Counted from the stretch's first letter, positions 49,614 through 58,882 are shown. The stretch is DNA of 64,000 nucleotides from Verrucomicrobiaceae bacterium (GCA_947440575.1 CANETF010000002.1:1-64000), one strand, 5' to 3'. Notes: generated by a model from the sequence alone, not told the origin. Numbers and translations: made by a program.

Positions 49614-49868
49614 ATGTATGAAGTCATCGTCGAGCGCTCCGCCGAAAAAGACCTGAAAAAGCTTTCATCGGAGGTCCGCCCGCGTGCGGTCGCTGCGATG
49701 TTGGCTCTGGGTAAGAATCCCCGCCCCACCGGAAGCCGGAAACTCGTCGGCAGCGAAAACGACTGGCGAATCCGCGTCGGTGACTACCGCATCATTTACG
49801 AGATCGCAGATGAAATCCGCATCGTGCGCATCAACCGCATTCGGCACCGCAAAGACGTTTACAAATAG
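49614..49868 (+). CDS. RelE-family toxin
   Basis: An 84-residue RelE-type mRNA interferase: MYEVIVERSAEKDLKKLSSEVRPR, then GSRKLVGSENDWRIRVGDYRIIYEIADEI and IVRINRIRHRKDVYK. The W-R-x-R-x-G-D-Y-R-I-x-Y strand and the C-terminal basic H-R-K-D-V-Y are exact family features. Paired with the Phd-type antitoxin. Confidence 0.92.
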   Translation: MYEVIVERSAEKDLKKLSSEVRPRAVAAMLALGKNPRPTGSRKLVGSENDWRIRVGDYRIIYEIADEIRIVRINRIRHRKDVYK

Positions 49869-50089
49869 CCCTGCGCCATAAACACATCAGAAAACGGAGC
49901 CAGTGTGCAACTTGCTGGAACATACCTTTCCTCCGTCGTTGCAGACCCCACTCCAGCAAAGGAGCTTGAATCGACTTCCAAACGCCTCGCCCCCTGACCT
50001 TTCGAGCGTCTCCTTTGTGAGCAAGATGGTTGCAGAATGAACAAACTCACGCCTAGTTTCTCGGCCATAAACTTGCGGCGAAGACACCA

Positions 50090-50389
50090 ATGAGCCCTGT
50101 GAATCCTCTCAAAGCCCCATTTGGCAAAGCCACTTTTTCCCGCGTGCGTTCGGTGAGCTATCGTCAGTGGGAGGATGCCTTTGATGTCACCTTTGACGAC
50201 GGCATCGCCTTCCTCGAACCCCACACCACCATCCGCAAAGCCAACAAGATTGCTCCCACGGCCATCATTCAGTCCGTGGAACGTGATGAAGAACTTCGTG
50301 GCTGCTTCTACGTTCACTACGACAACGGCCAGACCGCCGAAGTCTCCTGGGCCTTCATCCGCGAGCATCCCCCGAAACCCACCAAGTGA
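50090..50389 (+). CDS. DUF2442-like protein
   Basis: A 99-residue protein. VRSVSYRQWEDAFDVTFDDG followed by PHTTIRKANKI and VHYDNGQTAEVSWAFIREH resembles DUF2442 proteins, which often stand beside DUF4160 partners in toxin-antitoxin-like pairs. No partner is adjacent here. The frame is bounded by unrelated sequence (49898-50080) with no gene. Confidence 0.55.
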   Translation: MSPVNPLKAPFGKATFSRVRSVSYRQWEDAFDVTFDDGIAFLEPHTTIRKANKIAPTAIIQSVERDEELRGCFYVHYDNGQTAEVSWAFIREHPPKPTK

Positions 50390-50410
50390 TTTAAATCTTG
50401 GTCCCCCGGA

Positions 50411-50923
50411 TCAATTGGCAGCAGGAGCTTCAGTGAGAATAGGCAAATCGAAGACCATTTTGGAGACCTTCGAATACTCACCGGGCTCGTTGAGGCTGAC
50501 TTCCCCTTTCACGCGGTCGCCCGTGACGGTGGCCTTGCCTTGGAGGATGGTTTGGGTGGCTTCATTCTTTTTGGAAAAGACGGCTCCACCGCCATCGCCC
50601 ACCAGGTAGCGCAACTTACCGTCTTCCTTGAATGACGCTTTGATGTAGGAAACATAGCCTTCCAGTGTCTGAGTCTCTTCCGCATTCGCCTTCACCACTT
50701 GCTCAAATTGTTTGGCCGTCAGCGGCTTCTCGGTCGCGATCACGATGACGCGCGACTCATTGAAGCATTTCCCACGCAGCGCCACCACGTTGGGAAACGC
50801 CGTCGCTCGCCCCTGCACACTGAGGCTGGCTTCAGCTGAAGTTTCCTGGGCCTGACCAATGGCAGAGCCCGAGAAAGCGATGGCGAAAGTAAGGACGACG
50901 GAGCGGAAGAAGGATGGATTCAT
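50411..50923 (-). CDS. Exported protein of unknown function
   Basis: The ATG at 50923 gives a signal peptide (FFRSVVLTFAIAFSGSAIGQA, cut before QET) and 170 residues. The mature part has beta-strand-like segments such as LEGYVSYIKASF, LQGKATVTGDRVKGEVSL and SKVSKMVFDLPIL. The pattern (exported, VKGEVSL-type repeats) recalls exported proteins of the phylum with a C-terminal about 90-residue domain, but I recognise no family. Stands alone, convergent with the DUF2442-like gene. Confidence 0.6.
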   Translation of the reverse strand: MNPSFFRSVVLTFAIAFSGSAIGQAQETSAEASLSVQGRATAFPNVVALRGKCFNESRVIVIATEKPLTAKQFEQVVKANAEETQTLEGYVSYIKASFKEDGKLRYLVGDGGGAVFSKKNEATQTILQGKATVTGDRVKGEVSLNEPGEYSKVSKMVFDLPILTEAPAAN

Positions 50924-51056
50924 GCCACCCACAAAAGCACCTGGAAAAGCCCCAAACAATCCGACGAAAGGCGGAGGCTCTCCATCTCAGATCGATCCCC
51001 GCCGGGCAAAGAGCGAGAAAGTCGGAGCAAGTTCGGAGAACAGGATCACACACCTT

Positions 51057-51219
51057 CATGCGCGCCACCCTGCGCGCCAGCATCGACGGCAAACCCGTCG
51101 CCTTCCTCCAATCCCCAGGCATCGCCCACCCCACCAAGTCCAAAGTCGAATTCGGCTGTATGGGCAAAGACGGCTTCTTCGACGATCTCAAGATCTGGAA
51201 GGCGGAGCCGCTGAAATAG
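51057..51219 (+). pseudogene. C-terminal remnant of a LamG/DUF1080-like domain protein
   Basis: The 53 codons encode TLRASIDGKPVAFLQSPGI, KSKVEFGCMGKDGFFDDLKI and a final KAEPLK. This is the end of a jelly-roll domain as seen in 3-keto-disaccharide hydrolase-like proteins, whose members finish with VDGKxVA, HPTK and FDNVKIW. The upstream 80 bases can be read in other frames with fitting residues, hinting at a frameshifted relict. Confidence 0.5.
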
Positions 51220-51275
51220 CCGCATTCTGAGGTTGAGTCGCTTGCTAAATTATTCATTTCGTGTATTTTTCGTGC

Positions 51276-51515
51276 ATGGCGACAAAGACAATCACCTTGG
51301 AACTCGATGCCTACGAGAAGCTTCGCCACGCCAAACGCGGAGGGGAGTCCTTCACGGAAGTCGTGCGCCGTGCCGTCTGGGTGGATGCTCCAGCGACGGG
51401 GGAATCGTTGCTCAACTATTTCCGCAACGGCGGTAGTGGCACCAGTGACAAGTATTTGGACGCGGTGGAAGAGGCAGCCAAGCATGACCCCATTCCCGAT
51501 GATCCATGGGCCTGA
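51276..51515 (+). CDS. VapB-type antitoxin
   Basis: A 79-residue antitoxin. ATKTITLELDAYEKLRHAKRGGESFTEVVRR is the ribbon-helix-helix-like start of the COG1753 antitoxins that pair with PIN toxins. The last ten bases overlap the toxin start. The C-terminal acidic tail (EEAAKHDPIPDDPWA) would neutralise the toxin. Confidence 0.85.
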   Translation: MATKTITLELDAYEKLRHAKRGGESFTEVVRRAVWVDAPATGESLLNYFRNGGSGTSDKYLDAVEEAAKHDPIPDDPWA

Positions 51516-51898
51516 TTCTCGATACAAACTTCATCATCGTGGCCGAGCGTGAAGCCAAGCGCGGGATCACGACCACAATTGACCGCTTCTTTGCCACCAG
51601 AGCCAAGGAGAGCTTCTACATCACCTTTACCGTGGCTGGCGAGCTGGCCTGCGGCCAATCGGCCAGCCCTAAAAAAGACTGGGAGCGCCTGTGCCGCCCC
51701 TATCCGATTCTCCCTTGGTCCAGCGACGTCTCCTGGCAATATGGCGAGATCTATCGGGCGCTTGCAGCCAAAGGCCAACTCATCGGAGCCAACGACATGT
51801 GGATCGCCGCTACCGCGCTAGTGCATGGCATGGGAGTCGTCACCAACAATATCGATGAGTTCAGTCGTGTGCCAAATTTGCCAGTTGTGGCCTATTGA
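51506..51898 (+). CDS. VapC-type PIN-domain ribonuclease toxin
   Basis: A 130-residue PIN protein. The four acidic positions are in LILDTNFII (Asp6), VAGELACGQ (Glu), GANDMWIAATAL (Asp) and TNNIDEFSRV (Asp). All are in the expected order, so the toxin should be active. It overlaps its antitoxin by ten bases. It is the last accessory gene before ordinary metabolism resumes. Confidence 0.93.
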   Translation: MGLILDTNFIIVAEREAKRGITTTIDRFFATRAKESFYITFTVAGELACGQSASPKKDWERLCRPYPILPWSSDVSWQYGEIYRALAAKGQLIGANDMWIAATALVHGMGVVTNNIDEFSRVPNLPVVAY

Positions 51899-51991
51899 AC
51901 CGGACGCGGGGTCAGTGTGCAAATGGCTGAAAAGATATTCCCCCCTGCTCTTCCTGACTGCTCCGTCGCTCAGCATCAAATGCGTCCTGAA

Positions 51992-53050
51992 TCAACGCAG
52001 TGCTGCTATCAACTCACTCATCAACTCGGACGCTTTACGGTGTCGGATGAGCGGTGCGGATTGTCCGGCGTAGAGTGGCAGTAAGGACGAGTCGCCATTG
52101 CGAACACCTTCTGTCTTCACAGAATGGTTGAAGGAGGCTTGCAGCGGGAAAGGCAAGGCCGGCACAGAACTGTTCTCAAGTTCATCCAGCAAAGCAGTGC
52201 TCATGAAGCGAGCGAGCCTCCCGGTGAAGCGACGGCTCAACTGTGTGCGAGCCGCTACAGGAGTAAACAAGGCCTCGCGGTGCGGTGGCGGGCAGTTCGA
52301 TTCTTCGCAGGCGAGAAAAGCGGTCCCGATCTGAACCGCATCCGCGCCGAGTTGGAAGGCCGCCCGGATGCCGCGGATCTCCGCAATGCCCCCCGCCGCA
52401 ATCACAGGCTTGCGGGTGATGTTCCGCACCTGCGGCACGAGTGACAGCGTGCCCGTGAGCGACTCCTCAGCGGACCTCAGAAAGCTCGGGCGATGTCCAC
52501 CGGCCTCCGAACCTGTCGCAACGATCATGTCCACGCCAGCCTCATCGAGCGCGGCGGCTTCTTCCTGCGTCGTGGCGGTTCCTACTGTCAAAATGCCGCG
52601 TCGAGTGCACTCGCGAAGAATCTCGTCATCCGGAATGCCAAACACAAAGCTAAACACCGCAGGTCGCAGGTCGAAAATCACCTCCACCTGCTCCTCAAAG
52701 CTGAAATCGTCCAGTGGCTCCATGGGCGGCGCTTCGATACCAAGACGTTCATAAAGGGCCCCAAACTGCCGCAATCCGAGTTCATGATGCGCGGCTGTCA
52801 TTTCCACCGCACCCGGATCATGTCGTGAGACCCACAGGTTGATGTTGAAGGGCTTCGCGGTGACCGATTGCAGATCGCGAATCACCTCCCGCATCTGTGT
52901 TGGAGACAGATGATGCGCTCCGAATGAGCCGAGACCACCTGCATTGGATACCGTCGCCGCGAGCTTCACAGACGAAAGCCCACCGCCGAACGGTCCCTGA
53001 ACGATCGGATGCTCGATGCCCAGCTGGGAGGTGAACGCATTCATGCTCAA
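51992..53050 (-). CDS. Nitronate monooxygenase
   Basis: A 352-residue FMN enzyme oxidising propionate-3-nitronate-type toxic nitroalkanes. Blocks: LGIEHPIVQGPFGGGLS at the start, VATGSEAGGHRPSFLRS (flavin-binding, with the conserved His), PVIAAGGIAEIRGIRAAFQLGADAVQIGTAFLACEES. The start of the gene overlaps the nitroreductase stop by four bases. Coupling to the nitroreductase and to the divergent HxlR gene suggests a nitro-compound or quinone response unit. Confidence 0.9.
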   Translation of the reverse strand: MSMNAFTSQLGIEHPIVQGPFGGGLSSVKLAATVSNAGGLGSFGAHHLSPTQMREVIRDLQSVTAKPFNINLWVSRHDPGAVEMTAAHHELGLRQFGALYERLGIEAPPMEPLDDFSFEEQVEVIFDLRPAVFSFVFGIPDDEILRECTRRGILTVGTATTQEEAAALDEAGVDMIVATGSEAGGHRPSFLRSAEESLTGTLSLVPQVRNITRKPVIAAGGIAEIRGIRAAFQLGADAVQIGTAFLACEESNCPPPHREALFTPVAARTQLSRRFTGRLARFMSTALLDELENSSVPALPFPLQASFNHSVKTEGVRNGDSSLLPLYAGQSAPLIRHRKASELMSELIAALR

Positions 53051-53655
53051 TCAGGGAACTGGTTCACGATCACCGTTTCGCTCTCGTCGAGACGATCCCC
53101 GCGCGGCCATGGCTCCTGCAAGCTTTTTCCAATCGCAATCATGAAGCTGATCGCATGGTCGCCGGGCAGACGGATGATTTTCGAGACCGCCTCGGGGTCA
53201 AAACCCACCATCGGGCAGGTCTCGTAACCAAGTCCTCTCGCTGCCAGCATCAACGTCATGCCGCCCAGCGCGGTGGAACGCATCGCTTCATCGCGGATGA
53301 GCTGATTCTTGCCTGCATAGAACCCCTTCAAGGCAGGTACCAGAATGTCCTGCACAGGTTGCGGCGCATGGCTCCAGTAGCGCTCCGGCTGGTGCTCATG
53401 CGCCCTCAAATCCGCGCACATCACGACCAGCAAGGAGGCATCCGTCACCTGCGCCTGATCCCACGCGACGGCGCGAATCTGTTTGCGCAGCTCTGGATCG
53501 CGCACAAGCACAAAGCGGTAGTTCTGCATATTGAAGGATGAAGGCGCGAGCCGGGCGAGCTCCAGAAGCTTGTCTACCTCAGCCTGTGGCATGACATGGG
53601 CAGGATCAAAGTGCTTGATGGAACGACGGGTTTCGATGGCTTCGAGGATATTCAT
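53047..53655 (-). CDS. Nitroreductase-family flavoprotein
   Basis: A 202-residue FMN oxidoreductase. ETRRSIKHFDPAHVMPQAEVDKLLE, then LAPSSFNMQNYRFVLVRDPE and GLGYETCPMVGFDPEAVSKI are typical of NfsB-like nitroreductases. It reduces nitro or quinone compounds with NAD(P)H. It is upstream of the nitronate monooxygenase in an overlapping pair, with HxlR 104 bases away on the other strand. Confidence 0.9.
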   Translation of the reverse strand: MNILEAIETRRSIKHFDPAHVMPQAEVDKLLELARLAPSSFNMQNYRFVLVRDPELRKQIRAVAWDQAQVTDASLLVVMCADLRAHEHQPERYWSHAPQPVQDILVPALKGFYAGKNQLIRDEAMRSTALGGMTLMLAARGLGYETCPMVGFDPEAVSKIIRLPGDHAISFMIAIGKSLQEPWPRGDRLDESETVIVNQFPD

Positions 53656-53759
53656 GGGATGAGGCCAGGAGTGTGCTCTCCCGGTTACTTTTGTAAACCA
53701 CCAGCCTTGCAGATGGCGCTGAATCCGGTATCCAATCAGTAACCACCACGCCCCTCACC

Positions 53760-54110
53760 ATGGTCCCCCGCCGCAAAAGCAAAGTCAGCCCACCACCTCC
53801 CACATGTCCGCTGAAACTCTGCATGAGCTTCCTCGGAGGTGCCTGGACACCGAACATCATCTGGTATCTCAGCGGTGGCCCTCGCCGCTTCACAGAGCTG
53901 AAAAACGATCTGGTGGGTGTGTCGGCCAAAATGCTCACCCAGCGCCTGCGCCACCTCGTCGAGATCGGCGTGGTCAATCGACACGAACAACCCACCTCAC
54001 CCCCAACGGTCGAATACTCGCTCACCGAGATCGGCTGCGAACTCAAGCCCGCGATCGATGCCATCGTCCGCGTCGGTGAAAAGCTCAAGCGCCTCGGAAA
54101 GCGAGGCTAG
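53760..54110 (+). CDS. HxlR-family transcription regulator
   Basis: A 116-residue winged-helix protein. The core reads LCMSFLGGAWTPNIIWYLSGGPRRFTEL, KMLTQRLRHLVEIGVVNRHEQ and VEYSLTEIGCELKPAIDAI. Cys residues near the N-terminus (TCPLKLCMSF) are placed as in quinone- and aldehyde-sensing HxlR proteins. Its divergent position implies control of the nitroreductase operon through the 104-base shared region. Confidence 0.92.
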   Translation: MVPRRKSKVSPPPPTCPLKLCMSFLGGAWTPNIIWYLSGGPRRFTELKNDLVGVSAKMLTQRLRHLVEIGVVNRHEQPTSPPTVEYSLTEIGCELKPAIDAIVRVGEKLKRLGKRG

Positions 54111-54325
54111 ACTAGGCCTGCCTGACGAATCTTTTTCCTCCCACAAGTTTCCAATCGCACAAGACAACGAGGCCTGAGTGGATCCTCAAAAACCACATCT
54201 ACAATTCAACCTGCCTTTCCCGACACTGACACCGTTTCTTCTCATCTTCAATTTCACGTGCCGCTCAGACGCATTCCTCAAGACCGCAAGTTGCCAGATC
54301 ACTTGAGTCGGAAGTAAAGTTCCGC

Positions 54326-54892
54326 ATGGACCCCACCCCAGACTCACCACCCTTGCCAGACGGTTTGTCCGTCCAGCGCCTCGACACTCGGGTGATCCTC
54401 TCGGTCAGTTGGCGGAACATGGCCTCCTGGGCCCTACTACCCTTGGGCTTGGTGGCGGCGTAGATCCCCATTTGGCTGCTTTTCGCACTGAGTGACCTGC
54501 CGTGGAATGATCCGATTCAACTCCTGGTGGTCGTGTTCGGCATCGTCGGCCTGGTCTTCAGCTACATCGTCATCCGGCGACTGCTGAATGTGACCCGCCT
54601 GGAAGTCACGCCCCAGCGCATCACCATCAGCCACGGTCCCCTGCCCTGGCGACGCCCCTCCGAAGTCGCCACCGACACGATCCGCACAATCGAAGTACGC
54701 CCATACCAATGGCGCTACGAAGGCAGTGTGGCAAAGCACTACCACGTCTGGTCAGTACACAAAGAGGGCCATGAAACCTGCCTGTTGGAGCGGGACACGA
54801 CCAAAGAACAAGCCACCCAAGTGCGAGACGAAATCCAAAGAATACTGGACGCCGGAGCGGCCAGGAATCCGGAGCAGGCCGAACCTGGTTGA
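54326..54892 (+). pseudogene. Membrane protein gene interrupted by one in-frame amber codon
   Basis: The frame from the ATG at 54326 runs 45 codons (MDPTPDSPPLPDGLSVQRLD at the start) to a TAG at 54461-54463, then continues open in the same frame to 54892. The membrane helix pair and following soluble domain read on across the TAG: residues before it end WALLPLGLVAA and those after begin IPIWLLFALSDL. The C-terminal region resembles a PH-like domain with RLEVTPQRITIS. Only the TAG is abnormal, so this is a recent pseudogene, a sequencing error, or readthrough. Confidence 0.7.
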
Positions 54893-55090
54893 CCCACCTC
54901 TAACCAATTTTCCATTCAGGCCGCCTATCACCCAACTCGAATGCCGCGATTCGAAGTCGCTAAGGGGCCGCCTCGCAACGACAATCGGTGTAGCAGTCGG
55001 GCGCCTCCAACCAGAGGAATAATCTTTCCTTTCAACGCAAACCTCACACCTGAGCATTGATCCCAAGGCGGTTCGGGTTACAAGCAATCC

Positions 55091-56185
55091 ATGACAATCA
55101 ATCTCCCCCGCTGGTTCGACCTCCACACGCATTTCCGTCAAGGTCCCGCGATGCCCGCCTATGTGACTGCCCACATGGAAATGGGCTGCGCCGGAGCCCT
55201 CGCCATGCCCAACACCCAACCCCCGGTCTCGCAGGTCGTCGGCCCGGCACAGAAGGACAGTTGGTCCATCGAATCCTATTCCAACGAACTCCGCACAGCA
55301 GGAGCAGACGCCTTCGAGCAACTCATCGTCCCACTCTACCTCACTCGCCACACAACCCGGGCCATGATTCAGGAAGGTGCCTCTTCTGGCCCCTTGCGAG
55401 CCTGCAAATACTACCCGCCCCATGGCACCACCAACTCCGAGCATGGCGTGCCCATGGATGATCTCATCGGGGGCGAAGTCCTCACTGCCATGGAAGATCA
55501 CGGAATCATTCTCTGCATTCATGGCGAGCAGCACGCCCTGAGCGGACCAGACTACCTGGATGCCCAGCAAAATGCGGAAACCCGGTTCTACAAAGAACGC
55601 ATGCCTCGTCTCGTCGCAGCCCACCCAAAACTTCGCATCGTGTGTGAGCACATCACCACCCGCACAGCAACAGAGTTTGTCGCCAAAGCTCCCGACCACG
55701 TCGGTGCAACGATCACTCCACAACACCTGCTCTACACGCTCGGTCACCTCATCCAGGGATTGAAATATCACCTCTACTGCCTGCCAGTAGTGAAGTTTTC
55801 AGAGGATCGCGCTGCGTTGCGGCAGGCAGTGACTACAGCAGGGCAAACCAAATTCTTCGCCGGCACCGACAGCGCCCCGCACACCACAAAAGCAACAGCC
55901 TGCGGTTGCGCCGCAGGTTGCTTCACTGGCGGCTGCGCGCCGCAACTCTATGCGATGGCCTTTGAGGAAGCAGGCGTTGACCTCAGCACCAACGAGGGCC
56001 TGTCACTCTTCAAACACTTCCTCAGCCTCAACGGCCCAGCCTTTTACGGCTTCCCTCCTTCCAACCAGGAATTCCAAATGTCCAAAATCCCCTCCCAAAG
56101 CCGCATCTTGGAAACACCCACCGGCCCCATCACGCCCCTTCCCCTGGGCTTGGGCATCGAGATGACTTGGAGTCTCGTCAGCTAG
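55091..56185 (+). CDS. pyrC: Dihydroorotase (class II)
   Basis: A 364-residue zinc amidohydrolase closing carbamoyl aspartate to dihydroorotate in pyrimidine synthesis. Metal and substrate sites are visible: DLHTHFRQG (HxH), the carboxylated lysine in RACKYYPPHGTT, His in CIHGEQHA, CEHITTRTA with a further His, and Asp in AGTDSAPH. The class II form is about 340-350 residues, so the length is normal. The stretch TACGCAAGCFTGG near the C-terminus is typical too. Confidence 0.95.
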   Translation: MTINLPRWFDLHTHFRQGPAMPAYVTAHMEMGCAGALAMPNTQPPVSQVVGPAQKDSWSIESYSNELRTAGADAFEQLIVPLYLTRHTTRAMIQEGASSGPLRACKYYPPHGTTNSEHGVPMDDLIGGEVLTAMEDHGIILCIHGEQHALSGPDYLDAQQNAETRFYKERMPRLVAAHPKLRIVCEHITTRTATEFVAKAPDHVGATITPQHLLYTLGHLIQGLKYHLYCLPVVKFSEDRAALRQAVTTAGQTKFFAGTDSAPHTTKATACGCAAGCFTGGCAPQLYAMAFEEAGVDLSTNEGLSLFKHFLSLNGPAFYGFPPSNQEFQMSKIPSQSRILETPTGPITPLPLGLGIEMTWSLVS

Positions 56186-56287
56186 TCCGACAAACCAATA
56201 CACCCCACGCTGAAATCGCCCGGAAGCCTGCCTGCATTTCCCTTTCTTCGAGCAATCCGACACCCACTGGTCTCCCCTTCTTGCCCC

Positions 56288-56962
56288 ATGATCACCTCAA
56301 ACGTCGTCGCCCGATTACGGAGCTGTTACACCTCCAAGTTCGGTGTACCTCGCCAGTCGGGCCTCGCGCCAGATGCCTGGGGGTTCATCGAGTTCGAGAC
56401 TCCCTTCCGCCGCCCAGAGGCCGTGCGCGGCATCGAGGCCTTTAGTCACCTTTGGCTTATCACGCAGTTTCATCTCGTCCCGGAAGATCCCGCCAGCCTG
56501 ACAGTCCGCCCTCCCCGCCTCGGCGGCAACGAACAAAAAGGTGTCTTCGCCACCAGATCTCCGTTCAGGCCCAATCGTCTCGGCCTCAGCGTCGTCAAAC
56601 TGGAACGCGTCGAACTCGAAGGAGAGAATGCTCCTCGCCTCGTTGTTTCAGGTGTCGATCTTGTCGATGGCACACCCATCCTCGACATCAAACCCTACAT
56701 CGGCTACGCGGATTCGATTCCAAACGCTCACAGCGGTTTTGCCACAGGCGAGCCCATGCGAATCCCCGTCCAATGGCACTGCGCAATGCCTCCCGCCGAC
56801 ATGGACTGCCGCATCATCGAACAGTCCATCGCCCTCCAGCCTCAACCTGCCTACCACGCCGACCACGATCGTGAATACGCCACTGAAATCGCAGGATGGC
56901 ATGTTCGCTGGTCGATCACTGACACCGTCGCCAACATCAAAGCCTGCGACCCCGTTGAATAG
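56288..56962 (+). CDS. trmO: tRNA (N6-threonylcarbamoyladenosine-37) methyltransferase TrmO
   Basis: A 224-residue SAM enzyme of the YaeB/TsaA (UPF0066) fold that methylates t6A37. FGVPRQSGLAPDAWGFIEFE, GIEAFSHLWLITQFH, TRSPFRPNRLGLSVVKLERVE and PILDIKPYIGYADSIP are the family signature, with the last block the best conserved. The 11-base gap to the phosphotransferase gene suggests one transcript. Confidence 0.93.
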   Translation: MITSNVVARLRSCYTSKFGVPRQSGLAPDAWGFIEFETPFRRPEAVRGIEAFSHLWLITQFHLVPEDPASLTVRPPRLGGNEQKGVFATRSPFRPNRLGLSVVKLERVELEGENAPRLVVSGVDLVDGTPILDIKPYIGYADSIPNAHSGFATGEPMRIPVQWHCAMPPADMDCRIIEQSIALQPQPAYHADHDREYATEIAGWHVRWSITDTVANIKACDPVE

Positions 56963-56972
56963 CTTCAGCCCC

Positions 56973-57851
56973 ATGCCCTCAATCGAACTCCCCATCCGCG
57001 CTGCCAAAGAGATGGCCATCGCCCACGGCATCTCTCCCGACCGATGCGACATCCTCCAAAACGGCAGCACACTCGTCCTCCGGCTATCAGACTCTCTCGT
57101 CGCTCGCGTGGTTCAGGACGTGAATGGCCCACGCCAAGGAACCGAATGGTTTGCCAGAGAAAACGCCATCGCTCTCCACCTTACTCAGAACGGTGCCCCC
57201 ATCATTCCACTGCACTCAGGCCTTCCACCCGGACCCCATGAGCACCTTGGCTACCCAATGAACTTTTGGCAGTTCGTCACCTCCACCAACACTCCACCCC
57301 TCCCATCCGAAATCGGTCGCACGCTTCACCAATGCCACCTCCTCCTGAGATCCTTCGCAGGCCCGCTGCCAAAACTCGCCATCCTCACCGAAAGCCTATC
57401 CATTCTCAAGACACGCGATCTCTTCCCCAAAGACACTCTGGAACGCCTCGTCCGCCAATTGACTCAGGCGATCGACATTCTCCACACGGCCCCCCATCAA
57501 CCGCTTCACGGGGATGCCCACATGGGCAATCTCATGCAAACCACGGATGGCCTGCTATGGACCGATTGGGAAGATACCTTCTCCGGTCCGATTGAGTGGG
57601 ACCTTGCCTCCATCATCTGGAACGCCCAAATCCTCGATGAGGACCACGACACCGTTGATCAAATCCTCTCCGCTTACATTCAAACCGGCGGCCAAATCAA
57701 TCCCGATTACCTTCACCAATGCCTCATCGCTCGAGCCGTTGTGATGATCTCATGGTATCCCATCCTATACCCAAATCCAAACGCGGATCGCCAAGCCAAA
57801 CTCCAACGCCGACTCGACTGGCTCAAGACCCAGGAACCCGGGGTCCATTAG
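56973..57851 (+). CDS. Aminoglycoside phosphotransferase-family kinase
   Basis: A 292-residue protein kinase-like enzyme. Start MPSIELPIRAAKEMAIAHG at the ATG 56973. The catalytic loop is PLHGDAHMGNLMQT (H-G-D-x-H-x-x-N) and the metal site LLWTDWEDTFSGPIEWDLAS (D-x-x-D type). These enzymes phosphorylate small alcohols such as choline, homoserine or antibiotics; the substrate is unknown. Overlap of an unrelated frame on the trmO gene was ignored. Confidence 0.85.
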   Translation: MPSIELPIRAAKEMAIAHGISPDRCDILQNGSTLVLRLSDSLVARVVQDVNGPRQGTEWFARENAIALHLTQNGAPIIPLHSGLPPGPHEHLGYPMNFWQFVTSTNTPPLPSEIGRTLHQCHLLLRSFAGPLPKLAILTESLSILKTRDLFPKDTLERLVRQLTQAIDILHTAPHQPLHGDAHMGNLMQTTDGLLWTDWEDTFSGPIEWDLASIIWNAQILDEDHDTVDQILSAYIQTGGQINPDYLHQCLIARAVVMISWYPILYPNPNADRQAKLQRRLDWLKTQEPGVH

Positions 57852-57947
57852 ACCCGCCCACTCACGTCTCTCGAAGATTCGTTGCGAATGCCCACTTCCT
57901 GCGCACACTTCCGGCCCAAATTTGTCCAAAAAACTGAGACCTGCTAG

Positions 57948-58514
57948 ATGAACCTAAAGCACCTTGTTCGCATCATTTGGGCGTGCGTCATCTTGCTCGC
58001 ATTGGGCACCTTTTTAACGCACCCGGAGTGGTTCACAGCAGAGCACCTGGCTCATGTTCTATCACGTTATCCTCATTGGATTTGGGCCGCCTACTTGGGC
58101 ATCTCCTGCCTTCGCGGCTTCACCTTGCTTCCAAGCACCCCCTTTGTCTTGGCAGGCACGCTCCTCTTTCCTGAGCACCCGCATTGGGTCCTGATCGGTT
58201 CCGTTATCTGCATCGTTCTCTCAAGCGCTCTGATCTATCTTCTCTCCCCGGTTTGGCAAATCGATCAGCATTTCAAACCTCAAAAGCTCGCCCATATCCG
58301 CGAAAAATTGAACCATCCCAGTGGCAGTTTCTTCGTCCTTCTTTGGTCATTTTTCCCAGCCGTCCCCACAGACGCCATTTGCTACGTCGCCGGCACTCTC
58401 CGAATTCGCATCCTCCCCTTTCTGGCGGCCGTCGCGTTGGGTGAGCTCATTATCTGCACCATCTACGTCTACCTGGGCGGCTCTCTCATCGCCAGCATCA
58501 AAGGCCTGTTTTAA
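57948..58514 (+). CDS. TVP38/TMEM64-type (VTT domain) membrane protein
   Basis: A 188-residue protein with five to six hydrophobic segments. The central LRGFTLLPSTPFVLAGTLLFP and the later LLWSFFPAVPTDAICYVAGTL with the re-entrant F/G-x-P pattern are those of the SNARE-associated/VTT domain family (DedA relatives), proposed lipid scramblases or transporters. No enzyme partner is adjacent. Length fits. Confidence 0.85.
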   Translation: MNLKHLVRIIWACVILLALGTFLTHPEWFTAEHLAHVLSRYPHWIWAAYLGISCLRGFTLLPSTPFVLAGTLLFPEHPHWVLIGSVICIVLSSALIYLLSPVWQIDQHFKPQKLAHIREKLNHPSGSFFVLLWSFFPAVPTDAICYVAGTLRIRILPFLAAVALGELIICTIYVYLGGSLIASIKGLF

Positions 58515-58615
58515 CCCAGGTGCCCTGATCCGCAACGGCTCAGGCTCCATCCCACTCGCGGAATTCAGGTTGCAATGCTCTGAATACTCAGACGCCACCT
58601 CCCGTCAGATTGAGC

Positions 58616-58882
58616 ATGAGCCCATCATTGATTCGTGCCATCGCCGTTTCCCTTGTTCTTGCCACCGGCGCCAGCTGCACCACGGCGTATGATGCCTATG
58701 GCCGACCCCAACAAGTCGTCGATCCGGGTGCCGCACTGCTCGGTGTTGCTGCTGCCGGTCTCATCGGCTTCGCTCTCGCAGATGATCACCAAGGCCGTAA
58801 CCAATACAACCGCAACAACTGCGGCAGCGCGCGTTGGAACCGAGGCTGTGGCCGTAATCAATGCCAAAATGCCTGGTATTAG
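58616..58882 (+). CDS. Small lipoprotein-like protein
   Basis: Eighty-eight residues with a signal peptide and possible lipobox ending at TGASC (LVLATGASCTT). A hydrophobic stretch (about 38-54, ALLGVAAAGLIGFALAD) follows, then an Asn/Gly/Arg/Cys-rich tail with repeated QNAW-like ends. The start may be ATG 58610 or 58616. Function unknown. It could be exported and membrane-attached. Confidence 0.6.
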   Translation: MSPSLIRAIAVSLVLATGASCTTAYDAYGRPQQVVDPGAALLGVAAAGLIGFALADDHQGRNQYNRNNCGSARWNRGCGRNQCQNAWY

